A stretch of 64,000 nucleotides of DNA, from contig CAJTDQ010000005.1 of assembly GCA_910574895.1 (NCBI GenBank), forward strand, positions 62,001-126,000. Reading direction: 5' to 3'. Position numbers and translations under genes: made by a program. The stretch's first letter is position 1, and each line of letters starts with the position of its first letter. The notes under the pieces were generated by a model. That model was given only the letters and a program-made list of their open reading frames with translations. It did not search any database and was not told where the DNA came from. This DNA is from Eubacteriaceae bacterium (GTDB taxonomy: Bacteria > Bacillota > Clostridia > Lachnospirales > Lachnospiraceae). Below are positions 46,967-56,098 of this stretch, piece after piece.

Positions 46967-47605
46967 CTACAGCTCTACTTCCTGGATCATGAACTCCTTA
47001 TCACGAACATCTGCACATATCGCCATAATATAAAGATTATCCAGTTTCATCTGCAGTATTGCATATCCCGGATTATCAATAATCTTAGGATTATTTCCAC
47101 TTAAGTCAATTTCAAAAGAATTTAATGGTTTTCTTAAACCAATACCGATATTCTTTAAATAAGCTTCCTTTATTGTCCAAATTTCATGAAATCTCTGTCG
47201 TTTTATTTCCTGATTATCATTTTCATTAATATAAGCACACTCACTGGCGCAGAAATTCCTCTCGGCTATCAGAGAATTACTTTTCTCCATTCGTTGTATA
47301 TCAATACCAATATTATAATCAGATACAGCAATGACAACATAATTGCCTGAATGAGATATATTAAATGACCTCTTTTCCGTTGTGAAATGAGGTTTCCCAT
47401 TCTTCGCAATCATAATATCATCATCAATACCAAATCTGTTTTTAACATAGTTAATTAAAAGCCCTGCTCCTAAGCATCTGAATTTATCATCCTGTTTTTT
47501 TAAACGTTCTATTTTCGCCAAACGTTCAAAACTAACTTCCTTAAGTTTTTCAGCAAAAATATTTTTGTTTCTAAGTGGTGTTATATTAAAATAAAAAATT
47601 TCCAT
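46967..47605 (-). CDS. 4'-Phosphopantetheinyl transferase, Sfp type
   Basis: 212 residues with both Sfp motifs: YNIGIDIQ (magnesium-binding Asp, about 98-105) and EIWTIKEAYLKN (about 139-150), plus NISHSGNYV. It activates carrier proteins by transferring phosphopantetheine from CoA. No synthase gene cluster is nearby, so the client is unknown. AGGAG precedes the start. Confidence 0.9.
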   Translation of the reverse strand: MEIFYFNITPLRNKNIFAEKLKEVSFERLAKIERLKKQDDKFRCLGAGLLINYVKNRFGIDDDIMIAKNGKPHFTTEKRSFNISHSGNYVVIAVSDYNIGIDIQRMEKSNSLIAERNFCASECAYINENDNQEIKRQRFHEIWTIKEAYLKNIGIGLRKPLNSFEIDLSGNNPKIIDNPGYAILQMKLDNLYIMAICADVRDKEFMIQEVEL

Positions 47606-47747
47606 TCTTTTGTCTCCTAATAATTCGATAAGTCGTTTTACCCTATCGAAATATTTACTTATAGGTTAATTTTTATATATTAATCTTCTCCTAATAAGTT
47701 CCTAAATTAGTTTAGCACATTTTTGATTTTGTGCAAACATTTTTTTC

Positions 47748-48344
47748 TTATTCTGTAAATGGAGACAACTCAAGCCTAATGAAATAACCTTTGTCATGCT
47801 GACAAACTGGACACTGTTCCGGTGCAGCCTGCCCCTCATACACATGTCCACAGTTTAAACATATCCATCCTGTTTTCACATCAGATACATGCAGTTTATT
47901 CTCTTCGAGCCATTCTGCAAATCTTCCAAATCTGTCCCCATGCATTTTTTCTATTTTTGCAATCATATGAAATGCATTTGCAACATTTAAGAAGCCCTCT
48001 TCTTTTGCCTTATCTCCAAAGTTTTTATATACATCATCATGCTCTTCATATTCATTATGCTGTGCCATTCGTAACAATTCCGCTAAATTATCAGTAATAT
48101 CCACAGGATAACCACCATCAACATGAATCGTCTCTCCACCCAATTCTTTTAAATAGTTATAAAATATCTCTGCATGCTCTTTTTCCTGATTTGCCGTATA
48201 TATAAATAACTTTGCAATTGCCTGCTGTTTCTCACGATTTGCCTGTCCCGCCGCAAATGTATATCTGTTTCTTGCCTGACTCTCTCCTGCAAATGCTCTC
48301 ATAAGATTATCTTTTGTTTCACTATTTTTAAATTCTACTGCCAT
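47748..48344 (-). CDS. Rubrerythrin (second copy)
   Basis: 198 residues. Diiron helices [32 protein letters not shown] and EKMHGDRFGRFAEW, then rubredoxin CLNCGHVYEG and CPVCQHDKGYFIRL. It differs clearly from the copy at 45273-45812 and is longer by an internal segment around GGYPVDITDNLAEL. A peroxide-reducing role is expected. GGAGG precedes the start. Confidence 0.95.
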   Translation of the reverse strand: MAVEFKNSETKDNLMRAFAGESQARNRYTFAAGQANREKQQAIAKLFIYTANQEKEHAEIFYNYLKELGGETIHVDGGYPVDITDNLAELLRMAQHNEYEEHDDVYKNFGDKAKEEGFLNVANAFHMIAKIEKMHGDRFGRFAEWLEENKLHVSDVKTGWICLNCGHVYEGQAAPEQCPVCQHDKGYFIRLELSPFTE

Positions 48345-48426
48345 AAAACACCTCCAATAAATATTTATTACAATTATTTACCAAAACACTGTTTTCTATG
48401 CAAAACATTACTCAACTATAAAAAAA

Positions 48427-48473
48427 TCAGAAGAGTGAGCTGAAAGATCATACATTCAACTCACTCTTCTATT
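48427..48473 (-). terminator. Terminator of the beta-propeller gene
   Basis: Arms AGAAGAGTGAGTTGAA and TTCAGCTCACTCTTCT (one mismatch), followed by GATTTTTT on the minus strand. Confidence 0.8.
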
Positions 48474-48493
48474 TCATCATTAATAATTATTTA

Positions 48494-50617
48494 CTATCTT
48501 ATTTTTACTTCTGATACTTTTTTATAATTCGTCAAATCAACCGCATAAATTCTTCTTTCAGGATTTACTATATAGAAATAGTCTCCGATATATATGCCAC
48601 GCAGGTTTTCTACATACTTTCCTATCGAAAGTTTGAATACCTTTTTAAACCGGCCATCCTTATAAGTATATAATAGATAGTCTGTATCATAAGAACCACT
48701 ATTTCTTTCCGCATAAAATCCTATTAGCTCTTTTTTACTGTCAATAAGTATCGATTTGTAATTATAGAACGCTTCTGAATAATCATACTCCTTCAAAACT
48801 AACTTTGTTTTCAGTGATGCTTTTCCCTTTTCTACGTCATACATATCAAGTTTCAATCCCGATATATTCCCCTTATTATCACCATTCTGTCCAATACCAA
48901 ACAATAAATCATCTCTATAAAATTGTAGATAATCTGAGAATCCCGGCATCTTTAATTTTCCTGCCACCTTAGGATGTTTCATATCTGAAAAATCAATCGT
49001 AAACAATGGATCTGTGTTTTCAAAGGATACAAAATATCCATAGTCTCCTAAAAATCTTGCGGTATAAATATCTTCATTTTTCGCCAATTTTTTAATAGCA
49101 GCAATCTGTTCTAAATTATTTCCCAGAACATAAACATCATTCCAAGATTCAATCTCTTCATTATCCAAAGTCTCTACCAGTTCTCTTTCCTTTGTCTTAT
49201 TTTTTGCATCATAATGTGTCTGGTACAGATTTGTTGATGTAATATTATTAATATGAGTGACTATCCTAAGATAACCGTCTTTTTCATCAAGTGAAAACTG
49301 GTCGTCCGCCCAGCCCGGCAAATTTGCCGCCGCCACATAATTTACCTTGCCATCTTTATAACTGTATTTTAGAATTTTCGTATAATCACATGTTTTCTCT
49401 ATTTTATATTTTTTCTTATCTTTTTGTGTCTCAAGAATCTGTTTTCCTTTTTCTGTATTAGTTATGTCTGTCGTATCACAGGACACATTCAACAGATAAA
49501 TATTACTTTGACTCACATAAATATTATTCACTCCACCCAGAACAGAAATCTGGCTTGTAAATTTTTCACTCCTATGAATGTCTATTGCAGTTATAATTGT
49601 ATACTCCGGCCATTCATTTTCTATCTTTTCCGGAAGATATACACAGTCATATTTCATCTTCTTTCCATTTATTTTCGGAACGCAGTCTTTTGCGTAATAA
49701 CTGTAAAAGTCATAATTTGAAATTGTATATAAATATCCATCTGTCAACCGGGAGTTACTGTAAGAACCATCCTGCACATTTACATTTTTTAACTGAATAT
49801 GTTTTATGTCTGAAATATCATAAATAAGGATACAGGTACTTATTTCTGACTCTTTTTTGTTTGTTAAATATCCCCCTGCAAGCACGAGTGTATCTCCTGA
49901 AATATACATTTCCAAATTGTCAAATACTTTGACCTCTTTGCTTTCTATATTAAAAGAAGAAATTTTTTCCATTCGTTTTCCATCGACTGCTGTTACCGTT
50001 AATTTATATGTCCTTCCTATCCAACAGACATCATAACATCCCTCATATTTTTTCGACTGGTTTTTGATATCGTCATTCATCTGGTAAGACAGTGTATAAA
50101 TATATTTTCCATCTGTTTTTACAATATCGGATTCATCTACATTCTCAGTCTGTTTGTTCGTCTGGGAATATTCATTTTTCGTTTTATCTGTGAGGGCTTC
50201 CAGATTACCCGCAGTTCCTTCTGACTTTTTAACTACATCCCCCTCAGCTTTTGTGTATTTTCTTCTATACCCAAAAATTTTGTTTATCTTTTTTTCGATT
50301 TCAGAATAACTTCCTGCCAATTTCACATTTTTATCTGAATGAAGGCTTATCGCTGTTTCTTCTACATAGTTATTTTTCAAATGCCTGTCTGTCTGCACCC
50401 CAATATTTTTCCATGCAAAAATAGTTACACACAATACAGCACATGCTGCCACTGCGGATATAACTTTATAAACATTCCGCTTTGGTTTTTCATAACTTCT
50501 GATTTGTCCGATTATCTCTTCGTCCACAGCACATTTTTCTATCTTTGTGCTGTCCTGCCTTATCATTTCTGCAACATTTAAATTTTCATTATCAATATCT
50601 TCATATTTTTTACTCAT
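48494..50617 (-). CDS. Membrane-anchored beta-propeller protein, co-encoded with ECF sigma
   Basis: 707 residues: a 49-residue cytoplasmic start, one membrane span (about 50-68), and a large outside domain of the secreted beta-propeller family, marked by NVDESDIVKTDGKYIYTL (about 159-176). Its start overlaps the stop of the sigma gene by four bases. The topology (short inside segment, span, large outside sensor) suits an anti-sigma or sensor partner, though no classical zinc anti-sigma motif is seen. The ligand is unknown. Confidence 0.8.
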   Translation of the reverse strand: MSKKYEDIDNENLNVAEMIRQDSTKIEKCAVDEEIIGQIRSYEKPKRNVYKVISAVAACAVLCVTIFAWKNIGVQTDRHLKNNYVEETAISLHSDKNVKLAGSYSEIEKKINKIFGYRRKYTKAEGDVVKKSEGTAGNLEALTDKTKNEYSQTNKQTENVDESDIVKTDGKYIYTLSYQMNDDIKNQSKKYEGCYDVCWIGRTYKLTVTAVDGKRMEKISSFNIESKEVKVFDNLEMYISGDTLVLAGGYLTNKKESEISTCILIYDISDIKHIQLKNVNVQDGSYSNSRLTDGYLYTISNYDFYSYYAKDCVPKINGKKMKYDCVYLPEKIENEWPEYTIITAIDIHRSEKFTSQISVLGGVNNIYVSQSNIYLLNVSCDTTDITNTEKGKQILETQKDKKKYKIEKTCDYTKILKYSYKDGKVNYVAAANLPGWADDQFSLDEKDGYLRIVTHINNITSTNLYQTHYDAKNKTKERELVETLDNEEIESWNDVYVLGNNLEQIAAIKKLAKNEDIYTARFLGDYGYFVSFENTDPLFTIDFSDMKHPKVAGKLKMPGFSDYLQFYRDDLLFGIGQNGDNKGNISGLKLDMYDVEKGKASLKTKLVLKEYDYSEAFYNYKSILIDSKKELIGFYAERNSGSYDTDYLLYTYKDGRFKKVFKLSIGKYVENLRGIYIGDYFYIVNPERRIYAVDLTNYKKVSEVKIR

Positions 50618-51153
50618 TCTTTTACCTCCAGATATTCTCTCATCTTTGCCAGACTTCGATTGAGTCTGCTTCTAACCGTTGTGGGATTCATAGACAAAAC
50701 GTCCGCCACTTCATGGCTTTTATATCCTTCCACCACACATAATGTCACAATCATTCTGTCTTTTGGCTGCAATTTCGATAGCGCTATCTGTACATCCGTT
50801 GTTGCATCTATATCTTTTTCCTGACATAGTTGTTGATTTAAACTATCATCAAACTCCTGTGCATTGGGATTGAATACAGAAAACTTATGATATTTTTCTC
50901 TCATTCTCCTTTTACACTTATTGGTCAGTATTTTAAGTATCCATGCCTCAAACCTAGTCTCATCCTTTAACTTTGTTATGCCAATCAGAGCATCAAGCAC
51001 CGTTTCACTGACTATTTCCTCTGCAATCTGATTATTTCCCAGCATATACAAAGCCATTTTGCACAAATCCGTGTTAATATCGCGATACAAGCTCTCAAAT
51101 GCAATTTTGTCATGCCGCATTGCATTTTTAACATCTTTCTCTTTGTAATTCAT
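50614..51153 (-). CDS. ECF-type RNA polymerase sigma factor
   Basis: 179 residues: region 2 (about 17-83, with NQIAEEIVSETVLDALIG and FEAWILKILTNKCKRRMR) and region 4 (about 118-172, LQPKDRMIVTLCVVEGYKSHEVA, NPTTVRSRLNRSLAKMREYL). It would direct polymerase to stress promoters and is likely restrained by the coupled membrane protein. GAGG precedes the start; a possible autoregulated promoter lies upstream. Confidence 0.93.
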   Translation of the reverse strand: MNYKEKDVKNAMRHDKIAFESLYRDINTDLCKMALYMLGNNQIAEEIVSETVLDALIGITKLKDETRFEAWILKILTNKCKRRMREKYHKFSVFNPNAQEFDDSLNQQLCQEKDIDATTDVQIALSKLQPKDRMIVTLCVVEGYKSHEVADVLSMNPTTVRSRLNRSLAKMREYLEVKE

Positions 51154-51192
51154 ATTGGTACCTCTTGTTATGTATTATCCTTACATTTATAC

Positions 51193-51220
51193 AGTGTCTG
51201 TGGGACATGAAATTGTTGCA
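51193..51220 (-). promoter_or_regulatory. Candidate ECF promoter of the sigma operon
   Basis: TGCAAC (51215-51220) and GACACT (51193-51198), 16 bases apart on the minus strand. An AAC-containing -35 box is typical for ECF sigma factors, and most of them transcribe their own gene. The assignment is by position and pattern only. Confidence 0.4.
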
Positions 51221-51240
51221 TGTCATTTTACACAAAGTTT

Positions 51241-51282
51241 AACAAAAAATTCCCGGCTTACAAAAAACCAGGAATTTTTCTG
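51241..51282. terminator. Terminator between the NimA-like gene and the sigma operon
   Basis: Arms AAAAATTCC and GGAATTTTT with a GC-rich inner part, just after the stop of the NimA-like gene. Confidence 0.75.
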
Positions 51283-51286
51283 CTTT

Positions 51287-51748
51287 TTATCTTCTTTTCG
51301 CTGTCATGTCTTCGACAATTAATTTAAATACATTTGTTTTTGGAACAATTACCGTACCAAACGGAAAGTCTTCCTGATGATAATGTTTCATCAAAACTTG
51401 CAATCCCTTCATTTTTTCCTCTTCCGATACAATTTCCATGCGCCCTCTTCCTATGACACTCTCATATTTCATGGTACAACTCATTTTTTTATCATTCATA
51501 ACCAATTGATGAGAACAGTCCATTTCAAATGTCACACGATTGTCCTTTCTCATTAAATCATATTTTTTACCTTCATCTGCTCCATGAAAATAAAACACAA
51601 TCTTTCCGTCCTGAATATCCATTCCAAAATTTAATGGAACAATATACGGATAATCTTTATCATTCAAAACGATTCTGCAAACATCACATTTTCTTATTAT
51701 CTCTATAATTTCTTTTTTATCTATAATTTCTCTGTCGCTTCTTCTCAT
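51287..51748 (-). CDS. Pyridoxamine-5'-phosphate-oxidase-like flavoprotein (NimA-like)
   Basis: 153 residues, split-barrel FMN-binding fold: CRIVLNDKDYPYIVPLNFGM, IVFYFHGADEGKKYDLM and the YESVIGRGRMEIV segment match the NimA group, some members of which reduce nitroimidazoles. The substrate here is unknown. AAGGAG precedes the start. Confidence 0.88.
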   Translation of the reverse strand: MRRSDREIIDKKEIIEIIRKCDVCRIVLNDKDYPYIVPLNFGMDIQDGKIVFYFHGADEGKKYDLMRKDNRVTFEMDCSHQLVMNDKKMSCTMKYESVIGRGRMEIVSEEEKMKGLQVLMKHYHQEDFPFGTVIVPKTNVFKLIVEDMTAKRR

Positions 51749-51806
51749 ATCATCTGCTCCTTATTTTACATTGCATATTATAACCTCGACATCTATCTAT
51801 CATAGG

Positions 51807-52289
51807 TTATCTCTCTACTGTTATATCCCTTAATTCAAACCGAATGATTTTTTTCAAATCTTCCAATGCTACTTCTACCTGATATCCTATTTTTCCACCA
51901 CTAAACATAATGGTCTCAAACTGTTCTGCACTTTTATCAATCGTTGTTCGAAAAAACTTTTTCATTCCAATCGGAGAACATCCGCCATGCACATATCCTG
52001 TCAGAGGTAACAAATCCTTTGATTTGAGCATTTCTATTTTCTTTTCTCCCACCACACCGGCGGCTTTCTTCAAATCCAATTCCTTTTCAACCGGTACCAT
52101 AAACACATAATAGTTCTTTGATTTTGATACAGTAACCAACGTTTTAAAAACCATATCCGGATTTTCTCCCAATGCCTCTGCCACTTCAATACCGCTAACC
52201 GCTCCTGTAGATAGATAGTTATGCTTTTTATAGTTTACTTTTTTGCTGTCCAGGACCCGCATTACATTTGTCTTTTCTTCTTTCTTCAT
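51807..52289 (-). CDS. YbaK/EbsC-type aminoacyl-tRNA deacylase
   Basis: 160 residues with the central MVFKTLVTVS (catalytic Lys) and GYVHGGCSPIGMKKFFRT segments of YbaK, the enzyme that removes mischarged Cys from tRNA-Pro. The start uses AAAGG. It is followed in the same direction by the NimA-like gene. Confidence 0.92.
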   Translation of the reverse strand: MKKEEKTNVMRVLDSKKVNYKKHNYLSTGAVSGIEVAEALGENPDMVFKTLVTVSKSKNYYVFMVPVEKELDLKKAAGVVGEKKIEMLKSKDLLPLTGYVHGGCSPIGMKKFFRTTIDKSAEQFETIMFSGGKIGYQVEVALEDLKKIIRFELRDITVER

Positions 52290-52386
52290 AATCTGTCACC
52301 TTTTCTATATATGTTTTCCTACTTAAAAGTATAACACATTCTCTTTTTTCTTCATATACTATATCAAACACATATGAGAGGTTAAT

Positions 52387-53373
52387 ATGTATATACTTTT
52401 TGGAATTCTTATAATAATTTGTATTTTATTTTCCATTTTTTGTTTTTACAAGAGAAAAAAAATCATCAAGAAAATATGTAATATGGACTACTGCAAAAAA
52501 GTTCATTTATTAAATGATTTATTAGAGCCATTCGGTTTTTGTTATCTGCCCGAAAGCGATATCGTAACATCACTCCGTAATGCATGGCAGAAAAAATTTG
52601 GTTATATGGCAAAATATGACCATGCAGCTCTTCATTTTAATATGGTATTTGATTGTGAAAAGGTATACTTTTATTACGACAAAAAAACCTGGTTAATTGA
52701 GTTTTGGAAAGGACAATATGGAATAAATATCGGCGGAGAAATCGGAATATACAAAGCTGATAAAATTGTAGCTCCAAAAGATTTCAGCAAGACAATCTTT
52801 TATGGTGTTTCAGACAGTGAAATGCTGCCTCTTTCCATGGTACTGAATTATAAAGGGCAGAAACTTTTTTCGCTTACAAAAAAACACTGGTGGCTGACCG
52901 GTTTCCGTGTAGGTTCCTACTGTAATCCCGAGGACCTCACAATGCAGATTACTATTGACTTTGAAAACCGCGAAATGCTTGAAGCATTTATGTCCAATAT
53001 AGAACGTATGGCATACAGCGACTGCGATTTATATGTATGTGATGATTCCGTAACATTTATGTTCGGCATTCCTCACAGCAGACAGCCAAGATATTTCCAT
53101 CGTTTTTTAGCAGCATTTTCTCTCTGGCAGGACCGCATTTTTTGTAAACTCTACAATTTTGTAACAAGACCATTTACTTGTACTGTAGACAAAATCTTAT
53201 ATCTGTACTTTTTCCTTCCTGCATGTTTCAGACATTTGTTCCGCTTTAAAAAATGCCGTAAGCAAAAACATTGCAGAAAAAAACATTGTAACAAAAAACA
53301 TTGTCAGGAAAAATGTTATCCGAAATATGAATGTGAAGAAAGATGCTGTAGAAAAAAATGCAAAAAACATTAA
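52387..53373 (+). CDS. DUF4474 membrane protein with Cys/His/Lys-rich tail
   Basis: 328 residues: one amino-terminal membrane helix (2-21), a DUF4474 domain (about 45-225) with LLEPFGFCYLPESDIV, NAWQKKFGYMAKYDHAA and TWLIEFWKGQYGINIGGEIG, and a hydrophobic stretch near 272-283. The last 41 residues are basic and hold nine Cys and four His, with repeats of the form HCRKKHCNKKHC. Such a tail could bind metal. The function of DUF4474 is not established. AGAGG precedes the start. The metallophosphoesterase gene follows after 24 bases. Confidence 0.82.
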   Translation: MYILFGILIIICILFSIFCFYKRKKIIKKICNMDYCKKVHLLNDLLEPFGFCYLPESDIVTSLRNAWQKKFGYMAKYDHAALHFNMVFDCEKVYFYYDKKTWLIEFWKGQYGINIGGEIGIYKADKIVAPKDFSKTIFYGVSDSEMLPLSMVLNYKGQKLFSLTKKHWWLTGFRVGSYCNPEDLTMQITIDFENREMLEAFMSNIERMAYSDCDLYVCDDSVTFMFGIPHSRQPRYFHRFLAAFSLWQDRIFCKLYNFVTRPFTCTVDKILYLYFFLPACFRHLFRFKKCRKQKHCRKKHCNKKHCQEKCYPKYECEERCCRKKCKKH

Positions 53374-53397
53374 TTTTCTAATTGCGAGGAAAACTTT

Positions 53398-54273
53398 ATG
53401 GGATATCATTCTAGAATAAATAATGCTTTTGAGGGAGCACTAAGGCTCCCTCTAAACATGCAGAGCCGGTATGTTATTTTCAGCGACTGCCACAGAGGAA
53501 TCGGAAAGGCAAACGACAATTTTACAAAAAATGAATTTATTTATATTGCAGCTTTGAATTATTATTTCCATAGGGATTTTACTTATATTGAGCTTGGAGA
53601 TGGAGATGAATTGTGGGAAAACCGAAATATGAATGCCATTAAAGATATGCACCAGCATAGTTTTGATGTTCTGGCAAAATTTTTTAAACAAAACAAATTT
53701 TACAGTGTCTATGGAAACCATGACATTGTAAAAAAATATTCCAGATATGCAGATTTAAATTTTTGTTCCTATTATTGCGACAATAATATGTGTACTAAGG
53801 AACTTTTTCCAAACATAACTTTTTATTCCGGCATCATTTTGGAAAGTAAAACTCAAAACAATATTTATCTTACTCATGGACATCAGGCTGATTTTCTAAA
53901 CAGCACTTTATGGCATTTGTCCCGTTTTCTTGTAAGATATATATGGAAACCTTTAGAATCTCTAGGTATTCCTGACCCTACCAGCGCTGCAAAAAACAAT
54001 AAAAGAAAAAACTCTACAGAAAAGAAATTGACAAATTGGGCAAAACAAAACCAGCATATATTAATTACAGGTCATACGCATCATCCTATGATGGGTACAG
54101 GCAACTCTCCATATTATAATACAGGAAGTTGTGTATCTCCTTATGGCATTACCTGCATTGAAATCTATGATGGTTGTATTCATTTGATAAAATGGGCACT
54201 TGACAGCACCGATGAGCAGATTGTTTATGTTTCCAGATCGGAATTAGATAAGAGAAACTGTATGGTTTTATAG
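53398..54273 (+). CDS. Calcineurin-like metallophosphoesterase
   Basis: 291 residues with all metal-site motifs in order: FSDCHRG (28-34), GDGDELW (about 67-73), YGNHD (about 103-107), LTHGH (about 161-165) and ITGHTHHP (about 224-231). It hydrolyses phosphoesters in the cytoplasm; the substrate is unknown. It forms a two-gene operon with the DUF4474 protein. A terminator formed by the end of its own coding sequence follows. Confidence 0.9.
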   Translation: MGYHSRINNAFEGALRLPLNMQSRYVIFSDCHRGIGKANDNFTKNEFIYIAALNYYFHRDFTYIELGDGDELWENRNMNAIKDMHQHSFDVLAKFFKQNKFYSVYGNHDIVKKYSRYADLNFCSYYCDNNMCTKELFPNITFYSGIILESKTQNNIYLTHGHQADFLNSTLWHLSRFLVRYIWKPLESLGIPDPTSAAKNNKRKNSTEKKLTNWAKQNQHILITGHTHHPMMGTGNSPYYNTGSCVSPYGITCIEIYDGCIHLIKWALDSTDEQIVYVSRSELDKRNCMVL

Positions 54274-54292
54274 GCCATACAGTTTCTCTTAT
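54246..54292. terminator. Bidirectional terminator overlapping the metallophosphoesterase end
   Basis: Nineteen-base perfect arms (GATAAGAGAAACTGTATGG and its complement) with a nine-base loop; the left arm is inside the coding sequence. It also lies directly next to the stop of the converging ArsC-like gene. Confidence 0.85.
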
Positions 54293-54297
54293 CTATA

Positions 54298-54648
54298 TTA
54301 TATCTTTTCATTCCAATCCGCTTCTTTAAACCCTACCAGCACATAATCCTGTCCGACTAATATTGGTCTTTTCACTAACATACCATCTGTTGCCAGCAGT
54401 TCATATTGTTCTTCCTCACTCATTTCTGGTAACTTATCTTTTAATCCTAATTCCTTATACTTTAATCCACTGGTATTAAAGAATCTCTTTAATGGCAGTC
54501 CACTCATCTCATGCCACTTCTTCAATTCTCCTGCTGTCGGATTATTTTCTTTAATATCTCTGCTCTCAAATTCTACGTTGTTGTCCTGTAAAAATTTCAC
54601 AGCTTTTTTACAAGTGCTGCACTTCGGATATTGAATTATCTTAATCAT
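54298..54648 (-). CDS. ArsC/Spx-family protein
   Basis: 116 residues, thioredoxin-like, with CSTCKKA (Cys10 and Cys13), FNTSGLKYKELGLKD and a VKRPILVG loop containing the Arg-Pro turn. It belongs to the arsenate-reductase-related group (YffB/Spx-like). Arsenate reduction is not proven, and the Spx regulatory signature cannot be confirmed. GGAGG precedes the start. Confidence 0.88.
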   Translation of the reverse strand: MIKIIQYPKCSTCKKAVKFLQDNNVEFESRDIKENNPTAGELKKWHEMSGLPLKRFFNTSGLKYKELGLKDKLPEMSEEEQYELLATDGMLVKRPILVGQDYVLVGFKEADWNEKI

Positions 54649-54707
54649 TTTGCTGCCTCCATCCCATTATCTTCTTAACAAATTCTATAGTATCACAATA
54701 TTTCACA

Positions 54708-54746
54708 CAAAAAAAGATGTAATCACTATAGATTACACCTTTCTCA
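54708..54746 (-). terminator. Terminator of cysK-metY
   Basis: Arms GTGTAATC/GATTACAT followed by CTTTTTTT on the minus strand. Confidence 0.8.
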
Positions 54747-54760
54747 AAACATTTATTTTA

Positions 54761-56050
54761 CTATTCCACTGCTTTAAATGCCTCATCCAAATCCTCAAGA
54801 ATGTCATCAATATTTTCTGTTCCAATAGACAGTCTGATTGTGTTTGGCTTGATATCCTGTTCCAATAATTCTTCCTGTGTGCACTGACTGTGAGTCGTTG
54901 TTGCCGGATGAATTACCAGAGACTTTGAATCCGCTACATTTGCTAACAATGAGAATAACTGCAAATTATCAATAAATTTATGTGCTTCTTCCTGTCCACC
55001 CTTTATATTGAATGTAAAAATACTTGCCCCGCCATTTGGGAAATATTTCTCATATAGTGCATGATCCGGATGTTCTGGAAGTGATGGATGATTTACCTTT
55101 TCTACCAACGGATGATTTGATAAATATTCTACTACCTTCTTTGTATTTTCATTATGTCTATCGATACGAAGTGACAATGTCTCTGTTCCCTGCAATAACA
55201 AGAATGCATTAAATGGTGAAATTGCCGCTCCGGTATCTCTTAAAAGAATTGCTCTAATGTATGTAGCAAATGCTGCCGGTCCTGCTGCCTCTGTAAATTT
55301 CACCCCATGATAACTTGGGTTTGGTTCTGAAATTCCAGGATATTTACCAGAAGCTGCCCAATCAAATGTACCACCGTCTATTATCACACCACCAAGAGAT
55401 GTACCATGTCCACCAATAAACTTCGTAGCAGAATGCACTACGATATCTGCCCCATGTTCAATTGGTCTGATTAAATATGGTGTACCAAAAGTATTGTCTA
55501 CTACGACCGGAAGTCCATGTTTATGTGCAATCTCTGCAATCGCATCAATATCCGGAATATCACTATTTGGATTTCCAAGTGTTTCTAAATAAACTGCCTT
55601 TGTATTTTCCTGTATTGCACCTTCTACCTCTTCCAAATTATGAGCATCTACAAAAGTAGTATGAATCCCATAATTTGTAAGTGTATGTGCCAGAAGATTT
55701 GATGTTCCACCATAAATTGTTTTTTGTGCAACAATATGTTCTCCAGCACTAGCCAATGCCTGAATCGTATAAGCAATGGCTGCCGCTCCTGATGCAACTG
55801 CAAGACCTGCTACACCACCTTCTAATTTTGCAATTCTGTCTTCAAAAACTCCCTGTGTAGAGTTTGTAAGTCTTCCATAAATGTTTCCTGCGTCTGCCAG
55901 ACCAAATCTTGCTGCCGCATGTGCAGAGTCTCTAAATACATATGATGTTGTCTGATATATCGGAACCGCTCTGGCATCTGTTGCCGGATCCGGATTTTCC
56001 TGTCCTACGTGTAACTGTAATGTTTCAAATTTATAATTTCTCTTGCTCAT
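54761..56050 (-). CDS. metY: O-acetylhomoserine sulfhydrylase (MetY type)
   Basis: 429 residues, PLP enzyme of the Cys/Met metabolism fold. The PLP lysine is in VVHSATKFIGGHGTS, and the start ETLQLHVGQENPDPATDARA, VPIYQTTSYVF and the length fit the O-acetylhomoserine group rather than cystathionine synthases (about 380). It joins sulfide or methanethiol to O-acetylhomoserine to make homocysteine or methionine. It lies 48 bases after cysK in the same direction. Confidence 0.92.
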   Translation of the reverse strand: MSKRNYKFETLQLHVGQENPDPATDARAVPIYQTTSYVFRDSAHAAARFGLADAGNIYGRLTNSTQGVFEDRIAKLEGGVAGLAVASGAAAIAYTIQALASAGEHIVAQKTIYGGTSNLLAHTLTNYGIHTTFVDAHNLEEVEGAIQENTKAVYLETLGNPNSDIPDIDAIAEIAHKHGLPVVVDNTFGTPYLIRPIEHGADIVVHSATKFIGGHGTSLGGVIIDGGTFDWAASGKYPGISEPNPSYHGVKFTEAAGPAAFATYIRAILLRDTGAAISPFNAFLLLQGTETLSLRIDRHNENTKKVVEYLSNHPLVEKVNHPSLPEHPDHALYEKYFPNGGASIFTFNIKGGQEEAHKFIDNLQLFSLLANVADSKSLVIHPATTTHSQCTQEELLEQDIKPNTIRLSIGTENIDDILEDLDEAFKAVE

Positions 56051-56098
56051 TTTTGTAATCTCCTATCTATTCTTTTTCATCCTATTTCCATAAATAAC

